Assembly: GCA_035525055.1 (NCBI GenBank)
Contig: DATLEZ010000002.1
Span: 1-14,366, forward strand
DNA from: DATEEG01 sp035525055
Lineage (GTDB): Bacteria; Actinomycetota; Acidimicrobiia; Spongiisociales; ZC4RG35
Length of the DNA: 14,366 nt
Direction of reading: 5' to 3'
The notes beneath the pieces were generated by a model. That model ran no database searches. It was given only the letters and a program-made list of their open reading frames with translations, and was not told the origin of the DNA. Positions 7,555 through 14,366 of this stretch are shown piece by piece; within the stretch, counting starts at the first letter, position 1, and each line of letters starts with the position of its first letter. The position numbers were made by a program, and so were the translations under genes.

Positions 7555-8758
7555 TGGAGCCCGATCGTATGTCTGTTCGTCTGCATCTGCTTCGCATCCG
7601 AGTGATCGCCGTGCTGGTGGATGCGATCGAGAAGCTGATCGTCGAAGTCGCCGATGTCCGCCGGGTCCTCCGCTGTCCCCACTGCGGGTTCAGGACTGCC
7701 CGGGTTCATGACAGTCGCCGGTTCAGCATTCGAGATCTGCCGTCGCATGGCCGATCCACCGATCTGATGTGGGTACGCCGCCGGTTCTCATGTGGCGAGT
7801 GCGGGGAACGGTTCTGGGAGGACCATCCCGAGATCATCATCGGCCGTCGTACCCATGTGACCCGCCGGCTGGCCCGTCAGCTGGTCAAAGACGCCAACGT
7901 GATGTCGATCCGGGAAGTGGCGCGCCGCCACAACCTTCCGTGGCATTTCATCATGGGGTTGACCCGGGACTGGTCAGACCGGATCGCTCGGCAGCGTCGC
8001 CGTCGCCGCTGCCGGGTCCTGTTGATCGATGAGACCAGCCTCCGCCGCGGACATCGATACGTCACCGTGGTGATCAACGGTGACACTGGCGAGACCCTGG
8101 GGATCGTCGCCCACCGCAACGCTGCTGCCCTTTCGGGATTCCTCCTGGCCCAAGGGCACCGATGGCTCAAAGGCGTCAAGGTCGTCGTGTCGGACGGGTC
8201 CGGGTCGTACCGGTCGGCCATCACCCAGCATCTCGGTCATGCCACTCATGTTCTCGACCGTTTCCACGTGGCCAGATGGTTCGCAGCAGGGATGATCGAA
8301 GTCCGCCGACGGATCCAACGGATCGGCCCCCACGGCACCCGCCCCGCCTACGAACCCGACATCTTCCGATCCCGGTTCCTCCAGCTCACCCGCTTCGACC
8401 AGCTGTCCGACCAGCGGATCGAGGCCCTGGGGCGAGTCCTCGCCGACAGGCCAGAACTCGAAGCAGCCTGGCGGATGCTCCAGCACCTCTACGGCATCCA
8501 CCTCGCCGAAGACTCCGACGAGGCCAACCAGGCGCTCGGAGCGTTCATCGACATCTACCAGCAGACTCCACTGGTCGAGTTCGACCGGCTCATCGAGACG
8601 CTCCTTTCCATGACACCGGACGCATCACCAACGGGACAATCGAAGGGACCAACAATCGTCTCGGCGTCCTCAAACGGGTCGCCTACGGGTTCGTCAACGT
8701 GTCGAACTTCGCCGCCCGAGCGCTCCTCGCCACCCCCGGCATGCCAACATCACCATGA
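7554..8758 (+). pseudogene. ISL3-type transposase with a frameshift before the catalytic Glu
   Basis: A DDE transposase. Frame one runs from ATG 7554, with ribosome site AAGGAAGGGG about 5 bases upstream. It has an N-terminal zinc ribbon (C41, C44, C80, C83), a helix-turn-helix near 100-135 (SIREVARRHNLPWH), and the DDE residues Asp159 (LLIDETS) and Asp214 (VVSDGSGSY). After LIETLL, near 8606, homology jumps to another frame. There it reads FHDTGRITNGTIEGTNNRLG and continues to TGA 8756-8758, just inside the right repeat. From memory of the family, about eight residues (like AWGDEILA) normally lie between LL and FH. That suggests a deletion not divisible by three rather than a programmed shift; there is no slippery run. 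The third catalytic acid, Glu in TIEGTNN, is therefore out of frame. The original frame stays open to 9050, but that tail is meaningless. Confidence 0.85.
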
Positions 8759-8771
8759 CCGAGAATCGAGG
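8754..8771 (-). repeat. Right terminal inverted repeat of the insertion sequence (inner part)
   Basis: CATGACCGAGAATCGAGG is the inverted partner of 7505-7522 (16 of 18 match). It overlaps the transposase stop by a few bases, the tight packing usual for insertion sequences. Confidence 0.7.
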
Positions 8772-8779
8772 ACCGTCCC

Positions 8780-8924
8780 ACCTCAACGCGCAGATCCCGA
8801 ATGTAACCAAGGCCCTTCCCGACTCCTCCACTTGCGCGGCCCCGAAAACGTGGAATCCGGTGCCAGCCGGCGCGCGGCTGCATCACGGTCCCCCACTTCA
8901 ACGGACCCCCGACTCAACACCGAA
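8780..8924. other. Gap between the insertion sequence and the glycosyltransferase, with a small GC hairpin
   Basis: These 145 bases lie downstream of both flanking genes. A hairpin with 6-base arms CAGCCG (8864-8869) and CGGCTG (8875-8880) around a 5-base loop lies 45 bases past the glycosyltransferase stop. It has no T-run on either strand, so calling it a terminator would be weak. No gene was recognised. Confidence 0.35.
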
Positions 8925-10238
8925 TCAGATCGAGGATGTGCGTTCCAGGAGTGTTCGATCCTCCTCGGATACCGCTCGTCCCGCGATCCGTCGGTAATGC
9001 GCTCGGAAAGTACGGGCCGTCGTGATCCAGTCGAATTGGTCGACCCGTGAATGCCCCCGGTCGATCAGCTCCCCACGAAGTCCTTCGTTAGTCCACAATC
9101 TCTGGACAGCGGAGGCGATCTCCTGCACGTCTTCTGGCTCGAAGAGGATCGCTGCGTCCCCTGCCTGCTCTGGCAAAGAGGTCACATTGGAACATGCGAC
9201 CGGAACACCGAACCGAAAGGCTTCCCACATGGGAAAGCTGGCTGCTTCGAACTCTGTCGGTATCACAGTGGCCCGGGCGCCGGCATAGAGCGAGACCAGC
9301 TCTTTCGAGGAAACCACGCCCAGGAATTGAACTTGATCCGAGAGCTGTAGCCGTCTAATCCGCCTTTCGATGGTCCTGAAGTGACCGGTCTTCATGCCTG
9401 TACACACCAGCGGAACCTCGATGCCTTGGTTCCGCAAGAGAGAGAGAGCCTCCAGGAGTCGCAGATGATTCTTGTGTGGCCACGTCGCTGCCGGATAGAG
9501 AAGGTACTCCGTAGGGAGGTCATATCCAATGTCCGAAATGCCGACCGGTGATGGCTTGGCGTATGCGTCGACGGGAGCTGCCAAGGGAACGACGACCACC
9601 TTCTCTTCGGGAAGTTGGTAAGAGGCGATGACGTCATTCCGAACCCATCGAGACGCGACCGCCACCAGCGTGCTGGTCGAACACAGCGTGCGATAGACAA
9701 TTTCTCGGGAGCGGTACTCCTCCGCTGTGAAGAAGTGCGGCATGTGCAGGTGCTGGAGATCGTGTGGGTGGTAGATGGAGGGGATGGCGGTGCGGAATCC
9801 TCGCTGGAGCGGAAAATGAATGACATCGAACCCCGCGGCTTCGATGGTCGCGTCAGCTGCTGGAACGGCGTTGGTCGCAGGCTCTCTTAGCAGGGCGCGT
9901 TTCGCTTCCAGGCAAGACGCGGCGACTCGTGGAAGGCTTCGACTCACCGCGCGCCACGCTCGGCGTATTGCTGGCCGCCGATAGGGCACCGTCATGACTC
10001 GACACGGTCCCGCGATGTGACCACGGATCCAAGTGTCAAGGCCCTCGTAGGCGATGAACACATACTCCTCGGAGCCGTCCGTGAGTTGAGACAACCCGTG
10101 CGCCAGACCTACGACGACACTCTCTACTCCCCCGCTCTCGCCCGAGATAAGTCGGGCGTCGATCGCAACGCGAAGAGATGTTTCCTCCGAGTTCCGCATA
10201 CACCCACGCTTTCGACGGAGTGGGAGGAAACGCGACAT
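8925..10238 (-). CDS. GT4-type glycosyltransferase (family 1-like)
   Basis: A retaining GT-B glycosyltransferase predicted to add a sugar, possibly mannose-like, to a lipid-linked glycan at the inner membrane face. The N-terminal Rossmann half begins RVAIDARLISGESGGVES. The hinge and donor-binding half carry LLYPAATWPHKNHLRLLEAL, LGVVSSKELVSLYAGARA, and the E-x7-E motif in EFEAASFPMWEAFRFGVPVACS. The 437 residues fit the family. I start at ATG 10238 because CAGGAGG lies about 10 bases upstream; ATG 10199, nearer the usual start of the fold, lacks a good site. The frame stays open to 10502, but that would overlap the divergent acetyltransferase and is not protein-like. It is divergent from the acetyltransferase and shares its control region. 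Donor and acceptor cannot be told from sequence. Confidence 0.88.
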   Translation of the reverse strand: MSRFLPLRRKRGCMRNSEETSLRVAIDARLISGESGGVESVVVGLAHGLSQLTDGSEEYVFIAYEGLDTWIRGHIAGPCRVMTVPYRRPAIRRAWRAVSRSLPRVAASCLEAKRALLREPATNAVPAADATIEAAGFDVIHFPLQRGFRTAIPSIYHPHDLQHLHMPHFFTAEEYRSREIVYRTLCSTSTLVAVASRWVRNDVIASYQLPEEKVVVVPLAAPVDAYAKPSPVGISDIGYDLPTEYLLYPAATWPHKNHLRLLEALSLLRNQGIEVPLVCTGMKTGHFRTIERRIRRLQLSDQVQFLGVVSSKELVSLYAGARATVIPTEFEAASFPMWEAFRFGVPVACSNVTSLPEQAGDAAILFEPEDVQEIASAVQRLWTNEGLRGELIDRGHSRVDQFDWITTARTFRAHYRRIAGRAVSEEDRTLLERTSSI

Positions 10239-10352
10239 CTGAACGCTGCCTCCTGACGGGTTGATGCTAGCCAGCGACAGCAACCGGTCTCCTAGTACGG
10301 GCTGCTTGACTGAGGTCTGACCTAATCTCTCGTCCGACCTACTGGAGGCCGT
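10239..10352. promoter_or_regulatory. Shared divergent control region with AGGTC-T-GACCT palindrome
   Basis: 114 bases separate the divergent glycosyltransferase and acetyltransferase. AGGTCTGACCT at 10313-10323 is a perfect 5+5 inverted repeat, and its half GACCTA recurs at 10336-10341, 17 bases downstream. TTGACT near 10306 looks like a -35, but no -10 sits at proper spacing, so no promoter is assigned. The repeat could be an operator; no regulator gene is present here. Confidence 0.3.
10249..10254 (-). promoter_or_regulatory. Ribosome-binding site that decides the glycosyltransferase start
   Basis: Minus-strand AGGAGG lies 10 bases before ATG 10238. It is the only strong site near the three possible starts (10502, 10238, 10199). 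Confidence 0.6.
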
Positions 10353-10958
10353 TTGGATCTCTATGTCATCGGTGCCGGTGGCCTTGCCCGCGAAATGGCC
10401 TGGCTCGCACAGTCTCTGGGGATGAGCGTCGTCGGATTCGTTGATGTGACGGCCGGTTCGGTGGATGGATACCCGGCCATCACTGACGACGAACTCCTTC
10501 ATCGATCAGATGCTTACTCCGCGGTGGTCGGGCTGGGAACACCAGGTCCTCGAGCAGGCGTCGTGAACCGTTACGCCCAACAGGAGCATGTGGACTTTCC
10601 CACGCTGGTCCATGAGTCCGCAACAGTCCAAGGGCCGTGTGAGATCGGGCGCGGCACCTGCTTACAGGCAGGCGTGCGTTTGACGGGGGATATCGTCATC
10701 GGAGACTTCGTGCTCTTAAACCTCAATGTAACCGTTGGCCACGACGCGGCGATTGATCCGGGTGTTGTGGCTAACCCGGGTGCCACCATCTCAGGGGGTG
10801 TGAGAATTGGCCGGTCTGCGCTTATCGGAACTGGTGCCGTGATTCTGGAAAACCTCACTGTCGGGGAGGAAGCGACCGTGGGGGCAGGAGCAGTAGTCAC
10901 AAGGGACGTGCCAGCGGGCGTGACAGTGGTAGGCGTACCCGCTCGCCCCCTGCCCTAG
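10353..10958 (+). CDS. NeuD/PglD-type sugar O/N-acyltransferase (left-handed beta-helix)
   Basis: Transfers an acetyl group from acetyl-CoA, most likely to the 4-amino group of a UDP- or GDP-sugar. The 201 residues match the family. Residues 1-60 form a small Rossmann-like sugar-nucleotide domain (LYVIGAGGLARE, GFVD, AVVGLG), with FPTLVHESA at 83-91. From about 92 to 190 there are hexapeptide repeats (IGRGTC, IGDFVLL, VRIGRSALIGTGAV, VGEEATVGAGAVV) that build the acetyl-CoA site. His130 in NVTVGHD matches the catalytic base of PglD. The start is TTG 10353 with GGAGG four bases before it. The DegT aminotransferase downstream points the other way, yet the pair matches PerA/PerB and PglE/PglD chemistry: transamination then N-acetylation. 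An O-acetyl role as in NeuD is the alternative. Confidence 0.85.
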   Translation: MDLYVIGAGGLAREMAWLAQSLGMSVVGFVDVTAGSVDGYPAITDDELLHRSDAYSAVVGLGTPGPRAGVVNRYAQQEHVDFPTLVHESATVQGPCEIGRGTCLQAGVRLTGDIVIGDFVLLNLNVTVGHDAAIDPGVVANPGATISGGVRIGRSALIGTGAVILENLTVGEEATVGAGAVVTRDVPAGVTVVGVPARPLP

Positions 10959-11061
10959 GCGAACGTTCGATGAGTGCGGCTAACGCCTCCGTACCCCCAA
11001 GTCGCGATCTGCTCAGATTTCCTTTCGCCGGTCGCGCTGGTCCGACTGGAGTATGCGTTCG
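10959..11061. other. Convergent gap with a 10-bp palindrome
   Basis: Between the convergent acetyltransferase and aminotransferase. CGAACGTTCG at 10960-10969 is a perfect palindrome that begins two bases past the TAG stop. It has no four-base spacer, so it is not a LexA box. No T-run terminator was seen. Confidence 0.35.
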
Positions 11062-12174
11062 CTAGCCCCGAACCTGCCGGACGAGAGCACAAACGCGGTC
11101 TACCTCTTCGAGACGAAGTTGTGAGAACGTCGGCAAGCTGACCCCGCTAGCACCCAACCTGTTCGTTACCGGGAGATCCACACCTCTTGCCCGGGCGGAC
11201 TCCCGAAACGGTGGCAGTCCGTGAAGTGGGATGAAGAATGGGCGGGTCTCCACTCCCTGAACCTCAAGTGCTCGACGCAAACCGGCCGCGTCCGTTGGGA
11301 AGGTCCTCGCATCGATAGTGATGTTGAAGAGCCACGGCGCCGGCGTCGCCCAGCCAGCACGTGGCTGAAACTCCAATCCTTCGCAGCCGTCGAGCTGTTC
11401 GCGATATCTGGCGAAGATGGCCTGACGAGCCTCGAGCATCTCGTCCAAATGCTCCATCTGGGCGCAAAGGAGGGCGCAAGCGACATTCGTCAGTCGGAAG
11501 TTGTAGCCGGTGACGGGGAAGTAGTAGCGCCTCTTGGGATCCATGCCTTGGCCGCGCAGCGTACGGAGGCGCAGTTCGAGCTGACGGTCACTCAGGGTCA
11601 GGGCACCGCCCTCCCCGCTTGAAATGATCTTGTTGCCGTAGAACGAAAATGTACCGATAGTGGCAAGACTGCCAACGACCCGTCCCCGATACTCTGCCAG
11701 ATGTGCCTCGGCGGCGTCCTCGACCACCCACAATCCATGGACTCCTGCTAATTCGTTGATGGCATCCATGTCCGCAGGGTGACCGTAGTTATGTACCGCG
11801 ATGATGCCCCGCGTCCTGGGGGTGACGTTTTCCTCAATTCGTGCAGGATCGATACACCACGTCGCCGAGTCCACGTCCACGAATACCGGCTCTGCCCCCA
11901 CGTAGCGAACCGCATTGGCCACGGCCACATAGGTCAGCGACGGGACAAGAACCTCGTCTCCCGGCCGAACGTCGAGCGCGAGCAATGCCAAGTGGAGAGC
12001 GACTGTGCCGTTGCAGACAGCGATCGACGATTCGGTTCCGCACAGAGCGGCATACTCGCGCTCGAACCTGTCGACAAACTCGCCAGTCGACGAGATCCAC
12101 GTACTGCGAACGGCTTCGCTGACGTAACGTTCTTCGTTCCCGGACACGTCAGGTTGGGAGAGCGGTATCTGCAC
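11062..12174 (-). CDS. DegT/DnrJ/EryC1/StrS sugar aminotransferase, perosamine-synthase-like
   Basis: A PLP enzyme that converts a nucleotide-linked 4-keto-6-deoxysugar into a 4-amino sugar, usually with glutamate as donor. From GTG 12174 (GGAG six bases upstream) it has 370 residues, the normal size. Markers are IPLSQPDVSGNEERYV at the N-terminus, GTVALHLAL at 56-64, Asp153 in VVEDAAEAH (contacts the PLP ring nitrogen) and Lys182 in SFYGNKIISSGEGG (Schiff base). GYNFRLTNVACAL follows at about 220-235. The GNK-I-SSGEGG form is closest to GDP-perosamine synthases and PglE-like enzymes in my memory; the exact sugar is not provable. The frame is open to 12546, but that part overlaps the methyltransferase in another frame and is rejected. 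It follows the methyltransferase by 46 bases and is probably in one transcript with it. Confidence 0.92.
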   Translation of the reverse strand: MQIPLSQPDVSGNEERYVSEAVRSTWISSTGEFVDRFEREYAALCGTESSIAVCNGTVALHLALLALDVRPGDEVLVPSLTYVAVANAVRYVGAEPVFVDVDSATWCIDPARIEENVTPRTRGIIAVHNYGHPADMDAINELAGVHGLWVVEDAAEAHLAEYRGRVVGSLATIGTFSFYGNKIISSGEGGALTLSDRQLELRLRTLRGQGMDPKRRYYFPVTGYNFRLTNVACALLCAQMEHLDEMLEARQAIFARYREQLDGCEGLEFQPRAGWATPAPWLFNITIDARTFPTDAAGLRRALEVQGVETRPFFIPLHGLPPFRESARARGVDLPVTNRLGASGVSLPTFSQLRLEEVDRVCALVRQVRG

Positions 12175-12189
12175 GTTCGACTCCAGACG

Positions 12190-12213
12190 GGGAGGCGAGT
12201 CTACGCGCCTCCC
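12190..12213 (-). promoter_or_regulatory. Strong hairpin between methyltransferase and aminotransferase
   Basis: On the minus strand GGGAGGCG pairs perfectly with CGCCTCCC over an 8-base loop CGTAGACT. The stem ends five bases before the aminotransferase GGAG ribosome site and begins eight bases after the methyltransferase stop. There is no T-run, so it is not a classical terminator. It may set the ratio of the two proteins by attenuation, transcript stability or ribosome access. Pairing is seen; role is inferred. Confidence 0.5.
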
Positions 12214-12220
12214 TCCGGCC

Positions 12221-13114
12221 TCAGGACGCTCGGACGACGTGGATCCCGCACACGCCCATCCCCGGCATCTCCGACCACGACTGGTATTCCCGGTAATGAT
12301 CAGCGATCTCGCGGGGGTCCTCCACCGTCCGTGCCAGACCGCGCTCAATCCAATCCGACTCGTATGAGGAGAAGTGGCCCTGTCGTCGCTCTCCAAACCA
12401 TCGAATACTGACGAGATCGTGCGCGGGTAGTGGCCGAACAAGGCGCTCGAACATCGTGCGCTCGTCGTAGAAGCGCTGGAAGAAGAATCCCTTGCCCTCA
12501 CTCTCCTCCTGCGTCCCATAAGGGTCTGAAGAGCGGAACTCGTCACGATGAGAGCGATCGACGGGAACGGTCAGGATTAGGTGCCCCCCAAGTCGCAGGG
12601 CGTCATACATCATGCGTACGGCAGCAGTGTCATCGTACGCCCCGCTGATGTGTTCAACCACCGAGATGGACCAGATCGCATCGTAAGAAACGTCCATGGG
12701 GAGTTCGTCGATTCGTTTGGTTGCCGGAACGACTCGCGGCTGCTTCAGGGTTGAAGCCATCACGGATGAGGCGGTGGAATCATCGGGGTCCGGATTCAAG
12801 AGATCGATGCAGAGGTCAGGATGTCGGCTGGCGTACCAAAAACTGAACAACCGAGGTGAACTTATATCCGCAGCCCGGTTGATCCCATTGGGAAGCTCCG
12901 CTGCGACGAATTCGAACTCCCAGTACCGGACGATTGACACAGGGTTGATGAGGTAGGCCCAGCCGAGTGGTTGTCGTGCAATCAATAGGCGAAGGCCCAC
13001 CGCGCGGCCATAGCCATTGAACACCAGCCCCGGGATGTCATGTGCGATCGCGTACCGTCGCGCCAGTTGCGATCGGGCAAGCAGATGCGGCACGGTCCGC
13101 AGTCGCCAACTCAT
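12221..13114 (-). CDS. Class I SAM-dependent methyltransferase
   Basis: Predicted to transfer a methyl group from S-adenosylmethionine, plausibly to a sugar or terminal phosphate of the surface glycan. From ATG 13114 it has 297 residues, with AGGAGG about nine bases upstream; the GTG 45 bases further up has a poorer site. The fold markers are a modified motif I, ADISSPRLFSFWYA near 82-95, where the usual glycine-rich DxGxG is replaced by DISSP. An acidic strand end IDLLNPD follows near 104-110, then YDAIWSISVVEHISG (motif II region) and ALRLGGHLILTVPVD (motif III region). A hydrophobic stretch near 50-62 may help membrane association. It lies between a glycosyltransferase (171 bases upstream) and the aminotransferase (46 bases downstream) in the same direction. 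The acceptor is unknown. Confidence 0.8.
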   Translation of the reverse strand: MSWRLRTVPHLLARSQLARRYAIAHDIPGLVFNGYGRAVGLRLLIARQPLGWAYLINPVSIVRYWEFEFVAAELPNGINRAADISSPRLFSFWYASRHPDLCIDLLNPDPDDSTASSVMASTLKQPRVVPATKRIDELPMDVSYDAIWSISVVEHISGAYDDTAAVRMMYDALRLGGHLILTVPVDRSHRDEFRSSDPYGTQEESEGKGFFFQRFYDERTMFERLVRPLPAHDLVSIRWFGERRQGHFSSYESDWIERGLARTVEDPREIADHYREYQSWSEMPGMGVCGIHVVRAS

Positions 13115-13285
13115 CGTCCTAGCCCTCCTCCCCGCCGAGAAATCAATCGGACCCACCACCCCTTGCCGGGCAATACCTCCTGCGAACCCCCACCGAGTGC
13201 GCCAGCACTCGCGATGGCGCGAACTGGAGGGGAGGACCGACGTAGCCAGACCCCCATGCCCGAACGCGGATCGGTTGTCACTTGA
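13115..13285 (-). other. Gap between glycosyltransferase and methyltransferase
   Basis: 171 bases, C-rich on the plus strand and without a supported gene. It holds the methyltransferase ribosome site at its left end. It also contains a hairpin at 13194-13211 with 7-base arms CGAGTGC and GCACTCG and a 4-base loop. The stem lies 75 bases past the glycosyltransferase stop and has no T-run. It could be a weak terminator or an RNA-stabilising stem, which leaves open whether the methyltransferase has its own promoter. Confidence 0.4.
13194..13211 (-). terminator. Possible terminator-like hairpin after the right-hand glycosyltransferase
   Basis: A perfect 7-base-pair stem with a tetraloop, lacking the T-run of a classical intrinsic terminator. 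Actinobacteria often have such T-poor stems at gene ends, so it is listed with low confidence. Confidence 0.25.
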
Positions 13286-14366
13286 CTACCGACGGATCTG
13301 CGCGAGGCCGCGATCAAGGCGACGGACGTAATCCTCCCAGAGAAGACCGAAAGGCCCGTCGGTCGGCAATGGCTGTGTGAGTTGATCAAGGATCGCACTT
13401 TTCATGGCGCCCACATCCCCAGGCTGGCACCACCGAATTCCTGAGAGCGTGTCGATCTCCCGGTAGCCCAGAATCTCGGTCGCGACGACAGGCACTCCAC
13501 ACGCCATGTACTCGGCGAGCTTCGTTGGATGCGTGTAAGTGCCCCATTCGTCCGGAAGGTAGGGCAAAACGGCAATATCTGCGGCGCTCAAGTAAACCGG
13601 GACGCGATCGTGGGGAACGACGCCCCTGTAATCGACCCATGGCTCGCCTAGATCGAAGGAGGATTGATTGCGACCCACGATGAGAAGCCGAATGGCGATC
13701 CCGTCTCCGACCAATAGCCCGATAGCATCGATGAGTTCTCGGACGCCTCGTGTATCCGTGATCCCGCCCACGTAGATGACAACCTTCTCGTCGGCGCCGA
13801 TTCCGAGTGTCTCGCGCGCGGCGCGCCGATCGCGGGCGTAGAAGACGGTCGGATCGACCCCGTTGCCGATCACCAACGTACGGTCCGTCAATGGCCTGAG
13901 CTTCCTGGCGAGGGCCGTGCTCACACAGAGGACGAGGTTGGCCCGCCGCACCACGAACCGGAAGATCCACTTCATTCCCGGGATCCTCGCCGATGCGAAC
14001 GCCTCATAGTTGTCATAGACATCGAACACGAACGGAACGCCGTGTAGCCGTGCCACGACCATGCCCAACAGGCCGAGATGGGTATCGCCGCTCGCGATGA
14101 TTACCTCCGGGGCAAGCGAGCGAACCGCCTCACGCGATCGACGGAAGAACTCCAGCGGCCGGGTGACACTCAACCGCGAGGACTCGAAGCGGATGCCCCT
14201 TTCCTCAAACGGCTCGACGTCGGCCCGCCGATAGTCCGCCGCGAGCACGAAGCCCTTGTGACCGAGTTCGCCCAACCTCACCGGTAGTTCGAAGTTTCGG
14301 CCGTATCGGTCAACGAGAAGGTCCTTGTTGATGTAATACCGTTTGCAGATCAGCAAGAAGCGAATA
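13286..14366 (-). CDS. GT4-type glycosyltransferase, 5' end cut by the window edge
   Basis: A GT-B glycosyltransferase expected to act at the cytoplasmic membrane in glycan assembly. The frame is open to the right edge (…IRFLLICKRYY), a normal N-terminal beta strand. The true start therefore lies outside, and the TTG at 14356 is probably internal. Visible elements are VIIASGDTHLGLLGMVVARL and FVFDVYDNYEAF in the acceptor half. The donor half begins at about 190 with KVVIYVGGITDTRGVRELIDAI, then LLIVGRNQSS, VPVYLSAADIAVLPY, and the donor-loop motif THPTKLAEYMACGVPVVAT. More than 360 residues are present, so only a few are missing. It is the first of three same-strand genes (glycosyltransferase, methyltransferase, aminotransferase). 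The sugar transferred cannot be read. Confidence 0.88.
   Translation of the reverse strand, partial: IRFLLICKRYYINKDLLVDRYGRNFELPVRLGELGHKGFVLAADYRRADVEPFEERGIRFESSRLSVTRPLEFFRRSREAVRSLAPEVIIASGDTHLGLLGMVVARLHGVPFVFDVYDNYEAFASARIPGMKWIFRFVVRRANLVLCVSTALARKLRPLTDRTLVIGNGVDPTVFYARDRRAARETLGIGADEKVVIYVGGITDTRGVRELIDAIGLLVGDGIAIRLLIVGRNQSSFDLGEPWVDYRGVVPHDRVPVYLSAADIAVLPYLPDEWGTYTHPTKLAEYMACGVPVVATEILGYREIDTLSGIRWCQPGDVGAMKSAILDQLTQPLPTDGPFGLLWEDYVRRLDRGLAQIRR

Larger units (their letters stand above)
7494..8779 (+). mobile_element. ISL3-family-like insertion sequence, probably inactive
   Basis: A roughly 1.29-kb element holds one transposase of the ISL3 type. The inner terminal repeats (7505-7522 and 8754-8771) match in 16 of 18 positions as inverted copies. 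Outward of these both sides drift toward a GGG tip, so the exact ends are estimates. No 8-bp target duplication is visible between the flanks (CTGGGTGA against ACCTCAAC), consistent with an old or rearranged insertion. The transposase is frameshifted. It sits between the protease and the first glycosyltransferase and does not visibly break another gene. Confidence 0.75.

Noticed and set aside
8759..9050. Continuation of the transposase frame past the frameshift
   Set aside because: It leaves the family at the frameshift, passes through the terminal repeat and enters the antisense of the glycosyltransferase; it is out-of-frame read-through.
10239..10502. N-terminal extension of the left glycosyltransferase
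   Set aside because: It would overlap the divergent acetyltransferase, has no family similarity, and a strong ribosome site supports ATG 10238.
10960..10969. CGAACGTTCG as a second LexA box
   Set aside because: The arms match but the four-base spacer is missing, and it lies between two gene ends rather than at a promoter.
12175..12546. N-terminal extension of the aminotransferase
   Set aside because: It overlaps the methyltransferase coding region on the same strand in another frame, is low complexity, and the 370-residue form begins exactly where the family does.
1..14366. CRISPR array, tRNA or rRNA genes, toxin-antitoxin or defence operon
   Set aside because: No regularly spaced repeats, cloverleaf or defence-type protein families were seen on reading both strands; small or divergent systems could still be missed by eye.

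Overview
This is a high-GC bacterial window whose codons mostly end in G or C. It carries a housekeeping DNA-repair gene, a secreted protease, a dead insertion sequence and most of a cell-surface polysaccharide locus. The organism is probably an actinobacterium. The support is the GC-rich codon use, GTG/TTG starts, and a textbook Gram-positive/actinobacterial LexA (SOS) box in front of uvrA. An acidimicrobial-type lineage is a guess; nothing here fixes the taxonomy.

Layout. (1) 1-3010: uvrA on the minus strand with an SOS box at its promoter. The 3' tail of an unidentified plus-strand gene may converge on it at the left edge. (2) 3239-4573: a plus-strand polysaccharide (Wzx/MATE-like) flippase, preceded by a 24-bp inverted-repeat site. 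(3) 4663-7341: a minus-strand secreted subtilisin-like protease with an Ig-like domain, an extra beta-rich domain and two fibronectin type III repeats, convergent with the flippase. (4) About 7494-8779: an ISL3-type insertion sequence with a frameshifted transposase and a hairpin that covers the transposase ribosome-binding site and start codon. (5) 8925-14366: sugar genes. These are a GT4 glycosyltransferase (minus), a divergent NeuD/PglD-type sugar N-acetyltransferase (plus), and a minus-strand run of glycosyltransferase, methyltransferase and DegT-type sugar aminotransferase. The last three are probably co-transcribed, starting beyond the right edge.

How they work together. The aminotransferase (nucleotide-4-keto-sugar to 4-amino-sugar) and the hexapeptide acetyltransferase (4-amino to 4-acetamido) form the pair known from perosamine and bacillosamine pathways. 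The two glycosyltransferases would build an oligosaccharide, the methyltransferase could decorate it, and the flippase would move lipid-linked units across the membrane. The protease and the insertion sequence separate the flippase from the sugar genes, so the locus looks rearranged.

No tRNA, rRNA, CRISPR array or clearly new defence-type system was seen. The most notable signals are regulatory: the SOS box, the start-codon-sequestering hairpin in the insertion sequence, and the intercistronic hairpin before the aminotransferase. The compositional mosaic inside the protease gene is also notable.
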